Source: SAR116 cluster bacterium
Lineage (GTDB): Bacteria > Pseudomonadota > Alphaproteobacteria > Puniceispirillales > Marisalimonadaceae
NCBI GenBank assembly: GCA_002691795.1
Contig: NZIY01000021.1
Coordinates: 3,876 to 13,232 of the forward strand
Length of the DNA: 9,357 nt
Reading direction: 5' to 3'
The position numbers and the translations under genes were made by a program. Shown one piece after another: positions 1 to 5,753 of this stretch. The notes beneath the pieces were generated by a model. That model ran no database searches. It was given only the letters and a program-made list of their open reading frames with translations, and had not been told where the DNA came from. Each line of letters starts with the position of its first letter. Within the stretch, counting starts at the first letter, position 1.

Positions 1-507
1 GAAGAAATGATTTTTGGTGATGATAAAATTACAACTGGAGCAAGTTCAGATATCAGAATGGTATCAGATATTGCTAGAAGAATGGTGACTGAATGGGGAA
101 TGTCAGAAAAACTTGGCTTTTTGGCATATGATCCAAATGAACAAGAAGTATTCTTAGGGAGGTCAGTTTCTCAACAAAAAAATGTTTCTGATAAAACTGC
201 TTCCTTGGTAGATGAAGAAATAAGATCTATTGCTGACGGTGTTTATTCAGATGCTAAAAAACTATTAAAAAAGTACTCTAAACAACTTAAAATTGTTGCA
301 GAGGCATTATTAGAATATGAAACTTTAACTGGTGATGAAATTAAATTACTTTGTCAAGGTAAGAAATTAAGTTCAACTCAAAAACCAAAAAAATCGGATA
401 ATGACAAATCTAGACCAAAAGCAAAAAATCCTAATAAAAAACGTGCTGGTATCCCAATAAGTGCAACAAATAGTACTATAGTGACAAACGATAAAAATAA
501 TGACTAA
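1..507 (+). CDS. ftsH: ATP-dependent zinc metalloprotease FtsH, C-terminal part (5' end outside window)
   Basis: This is the last 168 codons of FtsH, the hexameric inner-membrane AAA+ protease that degrades unassembled membrane proteins and short-lived cytosolic regulators. The frame is open from base 1, so the start, membrane segments, AAA+ domain and HEXXH zinc motif lie upstream of the window. What is visible is the end of the M41 peptidase domain: TTGASSDI, whose Asp (codon at 49-51) matches the third zinc ligand known in FtsH structures, then MVTEWGMSEKLG, EVFLGRS and VDEEIRSI, all characteristic of the family. From about codon 122 the protein becomes a low-complexity Lys/Asn/Ser/Pro tail of about 45 residues, as is usual for the variable FtsH C-terminus. 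The stop is TAA at 505-507. folP follows after 8 bases, so ftsH probably heads or belongs to the folP-glmM-thiD operon. Identity is secure. Confidence 0.96.
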   Translation, partial: EEMIFGDDKITTGASSDIRMVSDIARRMVTEWGMSEKLGFLAYDPNEQEVFLGRSVSQQKNVSDKTASLVDEEIRSIADGVYSDAKKLLKKYSKQLKIVAEALLEYETLTGDEIKLLCQGKKLSSTQKPKKSDNDKSRPKAKNPNKKRAGIPISATNSTIVTNDKNND

Positions 508-515
508 TATCAGGT

Positions 516-1628
516 ATGAATGTTATTTCATCAGATGAATTGATATATCCTTTATTTTCTGATGAAGTGGAAACCTTTATCCTACCTATACTTAATAATA
601 AAAACCTACTACGCCAACCAATAAAGTTAGCAAATGGGTGGAGATATTTTGAAGACATAGTAGTTCTTCAAAAAAAAAAGGATTTTATTTATAAAAAAAT
701 TATTAAACTTACTGATTTTATAAAATTATCACAAAATTGTACAAAATCACAAAAAAAAGTGGAAGAAATTTACCATAACTTAATTTCAAAAAAAATATCT
801 AATATTGGTTTAGATTTTTCAAAATGTAACTTGATGTCAGTATTGAATTTTACTCCAGATAGTTTTTTTAGTAACAGTAGAATTGATGATGTTAAATTTT
901 TAAATCAGAAAATTAATGAATTTAAATATCAAAATGTCGACATAATTGATATTGGAGCTGAATCATCTAGACCAGGAGCAAAAAAAATAGCACCAGTTGA
1001 TGAAATTCAACGTTTAAAATTATTTTTTGAAAATATTAATATCAAAAAATTAAATTTAAAAATATCATTGGATAGTAGAAACTTTAAAACTATCACTTCA
1101 TTTTTAGATCATGGTGTGTTAATTATAAATGATATATCAGGATTAAAAGATAATAAGTTTATTAACTTACTTTTAAATCAAAACATTTCTATAATAATTA
1201 TGCATATGCAAAATAATCCAGAAATAATGCAAAATAATCCTACATATGAGTTCCCAGTTATTGATATTTATAATTTCTTCAGAGATAAAATTAATCTATT
1301 ATTAAAGAAAGGTGTAAAAAAATCTCAAATAATTATTGATCCTGGATTTGGATTTGGAAAAAATTTAAAGCATAATTTAAATTTATTTAATTTTTTGCCA
1401 CTATTTCATTCTTTAGGTTATCCTATTTGTGTAGGTTTAAGTAGAAAATCACTAATTCAAAATATATATGAAAAGAAATTTAACTCAAAAATATCAGTAA
1501 ATCAAAGATTAGCAGGTTCCATATCATTGCAAAATATTGCATATTTAAATGGAGTTCAAATTTTGAGGACACATGACATATTTGAAGCGCAACAGTCTTT
1601 ATCTTGTTTAGAGGAAGTATATATATAA
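516..1628 (+). CDS. folP: Dihydropteroate synthase with N-terminal extension
   Basis: FolP condenses 6-hydroxymethyl-7,8-dihydropterin pyrophosphate with p-aminobenzoate to give 7,8-dihydropteroate in cytosolic folate synthesis. The TIM-barrel domain starts near residue 105 and carries the family motifs in order: LNFTPDSFF (110-118), DIGAESSRPGA (145-155), SLDSR (184-188), INDISGL (204-210), MHMQNNPEIMQ (229-239), DPGFGFGK (275-282), VGLSRKS (306-312), RLAGS and RTHD near the end. Phe and Pro of the first two loops, sites of sulfonamide-resistance changes elsewhere, are the usual residues. At 370 aa it is about 90-100 residues longer than the classical enzyme (E. coli about 280). The extra N-terminal part has no catalytic motif; similar extensions occur, from memory, in other alphaproteobacterial FolP. 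ATG at 516 gives the long form and follows ftsH by 8 bases; only a weak AGG lies close upstream. The next in-frame ATG (residue 107) falls inside the first barrel strand and would break the domain. An A10 run lies at 670-679. Confidence 0.93.
   Translation: MNVISSDELIYPLFSDEVETFILPILNNKNLLRQPIKLANGWRYFEDIVVLQKKKDFIYKKIIKLTDFIKLSQNCTKSQKKVEEIYHNLISKKISNIGLDFSKCNLMSVLNFTPDSFFSNSRIDDVKFLNQKINEFKYQNVDIIDIGAESSRPGAKKIAPVDEIQRLKLFFENINIKKLNLKISLDSRNFKTITSFLDHGVLIINDISGLKDNKFINLLLNQNISIIIMHMQNNPEIMQNNPTYEFPVIDIYNFFRDKINLLLKKGVKKSQIIIDPGFGFGKNLKHNLNLFNFLPLFHSLGYPICVGLSRKSLIQNIYEKKFNSKISVNQRLAGSISLQNIAYLNGVQILRTHDIFEAQQSLSCLEEVYI
670..679 (+). repeat. A10 homopolymer inside folP
   Basis: Ten consecutive A residues within the folP N-terminal extension, encoding part of Gln-Lys-Lys-Lys (residues 52-55). 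Runs of this length can promote polymerase slippage; no effect is demonstrated here. It is directly visible, and in such an AT-rich genome may simply be compositional. Confidence 0.9.
1206..1240 (+). repeat. 14-base direct repeat, 21-base period, inside folP
   Basis: ATGCAAAATAATCC occurs at 1206-1219 and again, identically, at 1227-1240. The period of 21 bases keeps frame and encodes MQNNP twice (residues 231-235 and 238-242). Other DHPS proteins have a Met-Gln pair at both places, so the protein-level similarity is partly a family feature and not necessarily a recent duplication. Confidence 0.8.
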
Positions 1629-1641
1629 AATTTAAATTATT

Positions 1642-3009
1642 ATGGCAAAAACTAATAAAAATAAATTATTTGGAACTGATGGAATTAGAGGAACAGTAAA
1701 CGGTGAAAAAGTTAACGCAATAATGGCTGTCAATATTGCTATGGCTGCTGGTGAGTACTTTTATGGAAAAGGTGGAACAAAAAGGCCAAGAGTTTTAATT
1801 GGAAAAGACACTAGATTATCTGGATATATGCTTGAACCTGCTTTAGTTGCTGGATTTACTTCATTGGGAATTGATGCAATAACTACCGGTCCTTTACCTA
1901 CGCCTGGTATTGCACATTTAACAAATGTTTTAAGATGTGACTTGGGCGTAATGATTTCTGCATCACACAACCCTTATCAAGATAATGGAATTAAATTATT
2001 TAACTCAAAAGGCTATAAACTTAGTGATAAAGTAGAAAGTGAAATTGAAAAGCTTTTAAAAAAAGGTCCCAAGTTAACTAATGCTAAAAATTTAGGTAGA
2101 GCAAGAAGAATGGAAGATGCAATAGGAAGATATATTGAATTAATAAAACTTGTTTTAAAAAAGGACGAAAATTTATTAGGTATGAAAATAGTTTTAGATT
2201 GTGCTAATGGAGCAGGGTACAAAGTTGGTACAGAAACTTTATTTGAACTAGGTTCTGAAGTTGCTTCTATTTTTACAAATCCAGATGGTACTAATATTAA
2301 TGATGATTGTGGTGCAATGTTTCCAGATAAAATGGCATTGAAAACAAAAGAAGAAAAGGCTGATTTAGGAATAGCACTTGATGGGGATGCCGATAGAGTT
2401 ATTTTTTCAGATGAAAGTGGAAACCTTATAGATAGTGATCAAATAATTGGTGTTTTAGCACTTAATTTAAAAAATAATAATTTGTTAAAAAATGACACAG
2501 TTGTAGGTACTGTAATGACAAACATAGGATTGGAAGTGTTTTTGAAACAACATAATATAAATTTAAAAAGAGTAAATGTTGGAGATAGATATATTTTAGA
2601 TGAAATGCTTAGCAATAACTATAATCTTGGAGGTGAGCCTTCAGGACATATAATTATGTCTGATCATACTAAGTCTGGTGATGGTTTAGTCACAGCTATT
2701 AAAATACTATCTCTTCTTAAAAAATCAGGTTTAAAGGCCTCAAAATTTTTAAGACCTTTTAAAATTACACCATATAAAATTAAAAATCTTAAAAAAATAA
2801 ATCATGATATTCTTGAAAATAAGAAAGTTTATGAAGAATTAAAAAAAATTGAAGTTGAATTAAAAAGGAATTATGGAGGTAGAATTTTAATAAGACCTTC
2901 CGGAACAGAGCCATTAATAAGAATACTTGTAGAATGTCAAAGAGAAGACATTATTGGTGAATACATTCTTAAAATAGAAAATATAATTACCAATGAGAAT
3001 TTCGTATAG
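1642..3009 (+). CDS. glmM: Phosphoglucosamine mutase
   Basis: GlmM interconverts glucosamine-6-phosphate and glucosamine-1-phosphate, on the way to UDP-N-acetylglucosamine for peptidoglycan and lipid A. The four landmarks of the alpha-D-phosphohexomutase family are present: GTDGIRG at 11-17; the phosphoserine loop MISASHNP with catalytic Ser108 (codon 1963-1965); the metal-binding DGDADRV at 247-253; the sugar-binding GEPSGH at 331-336; and the phosphate-binding RPSGTEP at 418-424. The sequence around these (NGIKLF after the serine loop, GDRYILDEM before GEPSGH) is GlmM-like rather than phosphomannomutase-like. Length 455 aa is close to the usual 445-450. ATG 1642 is 13 bases after the folP stop and begins just before the conserved LFGTDGIRG; there is no Shine-Dalgarno, as for most genes here. 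The TAG stop (3007-3009) touches the start region of thiD. Placement after ftsH-folP is a familiar alphaproteobacterial order. Confidence 0.97.
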   Translation: MAKTNKNKLFGTDGIRGTVNGEKVNAIMAVNIAMAAGEYFYGKGGTKRPRVLIGKDTRLSGYMLEPALVAGFTSLGIDAITTGPLPTPGIAHLTNVLRCDLGVMISASHNPYQDNGIKLFNSKGYKLSDKVESEIEKLLKKGPKLTNAKNLGRARRMEDAIGRYIELIKLVLKKDENLLGMKIVLDCANGAGYKVGTETLFELGSEVASIFTNPDGTNINDDCGAMFPDKMALKTKEEKADLGIALDGDADRVIFSDESGNLIDSDQIIGVLALNLKNNNLLKNDTVVGTVMTNIGLEVFLKQHNINLKRVNVGDRYILDEMLSNNYNLGGEPSGHIIMSDHTKSGDGLVTAIKILSLLKKSGLKASKFLRPFKITPYKIKNLKKINHDILENKKVYEELKKIEVELKRNYGGRILIRPSGTEPLIRILVECQREDIIGEYILKIENIITNENFV

Positions 3010-3020
3010 TGCCTGCTTCT

Positions 3021-3824
3021 ATGATACCAAGAGTTTTAGTAATAGCAGGCTCAGATTCTTCTGGTGGAGCTGGAATACAAGCTGATGTTAAAACACTAAC
3101 TTCTTTAAAAGTTTATTCTATGACTGCTATAACTGCTATAACTGCTCAAAATACAAATGGAGTGAGTAAAGTTGAAGGGGTGTCACTAGACATGATTAAA
3201 AAACAAATTGAAGACTGTGTATCTGATATAGGTATTGATGCTATTAAAATTGGCATGGTAAATAAGAGTGAAATTTTCGAATTAATATACAATACCTTAA
3301 AGGCTTTAAGAGTATTAGAAAGAAAAATTCCGATCGTTTTAGATCCAGTAATGTTTGCTAAAGGAGGTTTTCCTCTTTTGGAAAAAAAAGCTATTAGAGC
3401 ATTAAAAGAATTTATGATCAAAACTGACTGTATCATTACTCCAAATATACCTGAAGCAGAAAACTTATCAGGTTTAAAAATAATTAAAAAAACAGAAATG
3501 ATTAATGCAATTAACTCTATTTCTAAAATGGGAGTTTCTAGAATTTTTTTAAAAGGAGGTCATTTAGATTTTGATGAGCTTGAAGATTATTTATATTATA
3601 ATAAAAAATTACATAAATTTTTTAGTACAAAGGTTAATACTAAAAACACCCATGGCACAGGTTGTACTATTTCATCAGCAATTACAGCCAATCTAGCTAA
3701 AGGTTATGATTTGTATGAATCTACTAAAGCTGGTCACGAATATGTTCAAAAATCAATTTTAAATGCACCAAACTTAGGAAGTGGTCATGGACCACTTAAT
3801 CATTTTCATTTTATTCCAGATTAA
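3021..3824 (+). CDS. thiD: Hydroxymethylpyrimidine/phosphomethylpyrimidine kinase
   Basis: ThiD phosphorylates hydroxymethylpyrimidine and its monophosphate to HMP-PP, the pyrimidine precursor joined to the thiazole by ThiE in thiamine synthesis. It is a ribokinase-fold enzyme. Visible motifs: IAGSDSSGGAGIQADVKT near the N-terminus, TAQNT, KIGMV, VLDPVM, TPNIPEAE, KGGHL, and NTHGTGCT with the conserved Cys at residue 215 (codon 3663-3665) next to the phosphate-binding anion hole; it ends in GPLNHFHF, also seen in E. coli ThiD. Two starts are possible. ATG 3021 gives 267 aa, almost the E. coli length (266), with the usual short lead before IAGSD; GTG 3009 would add four residues and overlap the glmM TAG by one base (TAGTG), allowing translational coupling. 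I prefer ATG but cannot exclude GTG. Neither has a Shine-Dalgarno. The stop TAA (3822-3824) overlaps the stop of the convergent gene. Confidence 0.95.
   Translation: MIPRVLVIAGSDSSGGAGIQADVKTLTSLKVYSMTAITAITAQNTNGVSKVEGVSLDMIKKQIEDCVSDIGIDAIKIGMVNKSEIFELIYNTLKALRVLERKIPIVLDPVMFAKGGFPLLEKKAIRALKEFMIKTDCIITPNIPEAENLSGLKIIKKTEMINAINSISKMGVSRIFLKGGHLDFDELEDYLYYNKKLHKFFSTKVNTKNTHGTGCTISSAITANLAKGYDLYESTKAGHEYVQKSILNAPNLGSGHGPLNHFHFIPD
3123..3146 (+). repeat. 9-base tandem microrepeat in thiD
   Basis: ACTGCTATA is repeated in tandem (3123-3131, 3132-3140) with a third partial copy to 3146, encoding TAI-TAI-TA before QNT. ThiD homologues have a similar Thr-Ala-rich strand here, so the repeat is compatible with normal function. 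Confidence 0.75.
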
Positions 3825-4489
3825 TTTAAGTCATTCATTGCTTTAAGTTCAGAATACCAATTATTGATATTTGGGGTATTTTCAAACAAGTTCTCAGAAC
3901 TACATTTTTCAGCCCACATAAAATTTCCAAAAAAAATAAAATCTGGAAGCCCAGGTTCAATTCCATTAATAAATTTGTTATCTTTCAAAATTTTTTCAAA
4001 TATTAGTAAAGAATTGAAAAGTTTATTTTTAGCTTCACTTTTATTTTGTAATAAACTTTCAAGCGGTTTTCCGAGTCTTTTTTCTCTTGAATACAAGAAA
4101 TATTTTTTATCTTCTTCATCTAAAATTTTAGGAATGTCATTTCCAATTATTTGAAAAATTAGTGGGAGCAAATGTTTAGAGGTATAAAAATATAAATATT
4201 TAGAAAAAATTTTAGTTTGGTCACTAAATATTAATTTTAATTCTTTAAATTTCTCATTTAACCAGCAAAAAATATCCCATGAATCACAAATAACTTCTTC
4301 ATTATATTTTAAAATGGGAACTAATTTTTGACTCGAAAACAAAATTTTGCTTTTCTCAGTAAATTTTATAGGAATAGTTTCAAAGTCTATTTTATTATGT
4401 ATTAAACACAATTTAATATTCCAACATGGCGGACTAAATCTTATATCGTCTCTACCACATAAATCATAAATTAAAATTTTATTATTCAT
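3821..4489 (-). CDS. Glutathione S-transferase-like protein
   Basis: A 222-aa two-domain protein with the look of a cytosolic glutathione S-transferase. The N-terminal thioredoxin-like part (about 1-80) has a beta start (ILIYDLCG), RFSPPCW at 17-23 with Ser19 in the usual catalytic Ser region, a Val57-Pro58 that fits the conserved cis-proline, and CDSWDI (68-73), where Asp-Ser matches the glutathione gamma-glutamyl binding pair. The FSPxCW and KFTEK pattern recalls the LigE/LigF-like (beta-etherase type) GST branch common in Alphaproteobacteria. The rest is a helical C-terminal domain with LPDF near residue 190, like the N-capping region of GST helix 6. Substrate cannot be inferred; it may be detoxification or simply glutathione-linked. 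It is the only minus-strand gene, convergent with thiD (4-base overlap through TTAA) and divergent from serC (96 bases between starts). ATG is at 4487-4489, without Shine-Dalgarno. Confidence 0.82.
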   Translation of the reverse strand: MNNKILIYDLCGRDDIRFSPPCWNIKLCLIHNKIDFETIPIKFTEKSKILFSSQKLVPILKYNEEVICDSWDIFCWLNEKFKELKLIFSDQTKIFSKYLYFYTSKHLLPLIFQIIGNDIPKILDEEDKKYFLYSREKRLGKPLESLLQNKSEAKNKLFNSLLIFEKILKDNKFINGIEPGLPDFIFFGNFMWAEKCSSENLFENTPNINNWYSELKAMNDLN

Positions 4490-4506
4490 TTTATTTTTTA
4501 ATTCTA

Positions 4507-4538
4507 TTGACTTTATAGATTTTATATTTATTTAAATA
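4507..4538 (+). promoter_or_regulatory. Candidate serC promoter with AT palindrome
   Basis: TTGACT at 4507-4512 is a good -35 match (5 of 6 to TTGACA). The -10 is poor: TATTTA at 4529-4534 (16-base spacer) matches TATAAT at only 3 of 6. A better -10-like TATATT (4523-4528) is too close. A 10-base palindrome TATTTAAATA (4529-4538) covers the putative -10. This 96-base gap is the only place a promoter for the serC-serA-hisZ-purA set could sit outside a gene. The exact elements are a guess. Confidence 0.35.
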
Positions 4539-4565
4539 TTGGGTGCTGTTTCCCAATAAACAGTA
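4537..4565 (+). promoter_or_regulatory. Structured serC leader: two mutually exclusive hairpins
   Basis: Hairpin A pairs TATTGGG (4537-4543) with CCCAATA (4552-4558), 7 bp, around an 8-base loop. Hairpin B pairs that loop, TGCTGTTT (4544-4551), with AAACAGTA (4558-4565), 8 bp including one G-U, around the loop CCCAAT. They cannot both form in full; a shortened A (TGGG/CCCA) plus the core of B would make a compact H-type pseudoknot. It ends 20 bases before the serC ATG. No T-run follows, so an intrinsic terminator is unlikely. A serC leader RNA upstream of serC-serA is known in Alphaproteobacteria; membership here is untested. A DNA operator is the main alternative. Confidence 0.5.
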
Positions 4566-4585
4566 ACATTTCTTAAGAGCTTATT

Positions 4586-5752
4586 ATGATTAAACCTGTT
4601 GTCAAGCCAATGAATAAAAATTTTTCATCTGGGCCATGTTCAAAACGACCAGGTTGGAGTTTAAAAGTTCTTAATAACGCAGTACTAGGAAGATCACATA
4701 GATCTAAATTAGCTAAGTCTAGAATTAATTACCTAATTGACAAAATAAGAGAATTGCACCAGATTCCAAATGATTTTTATATTGGGATAGTACCAGGGTC
4801 TGATACCGGTGCAGTAGAGATAGCTATGTGGAATATTCTAGGAATGAAAAATGTATCAATGTTGGTATGGGATAGCTTTGGAAATGATTGGGCAAACGAT
4901 CTTAAGAAACAACTTAGGATAAAAGATTTAAATGTACTAAAATCTGAATATGGAATTCTTCCAAATTTTAAGAATTTGAATTTTAATGATGATGTGATCT
5001 TCAATTTTAATGGAACCACTGCTGGTGTTAGAGTCCCTAATCTTGAATGGATTCCAGTTGATAGAAGTGGAGTTACAATTTGTGATGCTACGTCTGCAGC
5101 ATTTGCTATGGAGCTGGATTGGACAAAACTTGATGTTACTACATTTTCTTGGCAGAAGTGTTTAGGTGGAGAGGGTGGACATGGTATTTTAATACTATCT
5201 CCAAGTGCTGTAAAAAGAATAAATAATTACACGCCATCATGGCCAATTCCAAAGCTATTTAATTTAAAGAAAAACGATGAAATAAATCAATCAATTTTCG
5301 AGGGTTCAACAATTAATACTCCATCACTTTTATGTATTGAAGATTTTATAGACGCATTAGAATGGTCAAAGAAAATAGGTGGTTTGAAAAAATTAATTAG
5401 CATTTCTAATCAAAACCTAAAAATCATTGAAGAATGGGTGAATAAAAATTATTGGATTGAATTTTTATCTAAAGAAAAAGGTACAATATCTTCTACGTCA
5501 ATTTGTTTAAAATTTTCTGATCAAATTTCAAAAAAATTAAATAATGTCCAACTTGACCAATTAGAAAAGAATATAGTTAATATTCTTGATAACGAGAATA
5601 TAGCCTTTGATATAGGTAGTTATAGATCAGCACCTCCAGGTTTAAGAATATGGGGAGGCCCGACTATAAACCCAAAAGATGTAAAAACATTGTTACCTTG
5701 GTTAAATTGGGCTTTTGAAAATTCATACAACTTTATTATAAAGGATATTTAA
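4586..5752 (+). CDS. serC: Phosphoserine aminotransferase
   Basis: SerC transfers an amino group from glutamate to 3-phosphohydroxypyruvate, giving O-phosphoserine, the second step of serine synthesis; the enzyme may also serve pyridoxal phosphate synthesis. It is a fold-type I PLP enzyme: FSSGPCSKRPGW at 13-24, PGSDTGA near 70, NGTTAG (142-147), CDATSA with Asp167 placed to contact the PLP ring nitrogen, and FSWQKCLGGEGGHG with Lys191 (codon 5156-5158) as the expected Schiff-base lysine; APPGLRIW near the C-terminus. The WQK-LGGEG-HG pattern is that of the 'Methanosarcina-type' SerC subfamily found in Alphaproteobacteria rather than the E. coli type, and 388 aa fits it. ATG 4586 is preceded by a weak AAGAG (4575-4579). 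ATG 4610 is a possible alternative, giving MNKNFSSGP. serA starts 1 base after the stop, confirming the pairing in function. The upstream leader may control both. Confidence 0.95.
   Translation: MIKPVVKPMNKNFSSGPCSKRPGWSLKVLNNAVLGRSHRSKLAKSRINYLIDKIRELHQIPNDFYIGIVPGSDTGAVEIAMWNILGMKNVSMLVWDSFGNDWANDLKKQLRIKDLNVLKSEYGILPNFKNLNFNDDVIFNFNGTTAGVRVPNLEWIPVDRSGVTICDATSAAFAMELDWTKLDVTTFSWQKCLGGEGGHGILILSPSAVKRINNYTPSWPIPKLFNLKKNDEINQSIFEGSTINTPSLLCIEDFIDALEWSKKIGGLKKLISISNQNLKIIEEWVNKNYWIEFLSKEKGTISSTSICLKFSDQISKKLNNVQLDQLEKNIVNILDNENIAFDIGSYRSAPPGLRIWGGPTINPKDVKTLLPWLNWAFENSYNFIIKDI
5741..5746 (+). promoter_or_regulatory. Shine-Dalgarno-like site of serA
   Basis: AAGGAT, with five bases (AAGGA) complementary to the usual 16S rRNA 3' end, lies 7 bases before the serA ATG and inside the last codons of serC. 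It is the best ribosome binding site in the window, where most genes have none. It supports ATG 5754 as the start and suggests independent or coupled strong initiation of serA. Confidence 0.6.
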
Positions 5753-5753
5753 T

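Noticed and set aside
476..658. Minus-strand open frame of 60 codons over the ftsH/folP junction
   Set aside because: Antisense to conserved coding sequence, no recognisable protein; a by-product of AT-rich codons.
1761..2222. Two minus-strand open frames of about 69 codons inside glmM
   Set aside because: Fully antisense to conserved GlmM motifs, with no family resemblance.
3146..3436. Minus-strand open frame of 96 codons inside thiD
   Set aside because: Antisense to an intact, motif-complete ThiD; hydrophobic look comes from complementing Lys/Asn codons.
3853..3880. Hairpin AATACC/GGTATT (or AATACCAA/TTGG-GG-TATT with a bulge) about 30 bases past the thiD stop, followed by TT
   Set aside because: Short, with a large loop or bulge and only a brief T stretch, and it lies within GST coding sequence; not convincing as a terminator.
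3864..4154. Plus-strand open frame of 96 codons inside the GST-like gene
   Set aside because: The minus-strand frame carries the GST motifs; the plus frame has none.
4537..4585. Intrinsic terminator or attenuator reading of the serC leader
   Set aside because: Neither hairpin is followed by a T-run, and I see no short leader peptide with Ser codons in the gap.
4777..5019. Minus-strand open frame of 80 codons inside serC
   Set aside because: Antisense shadow of conserved SerC sequence.
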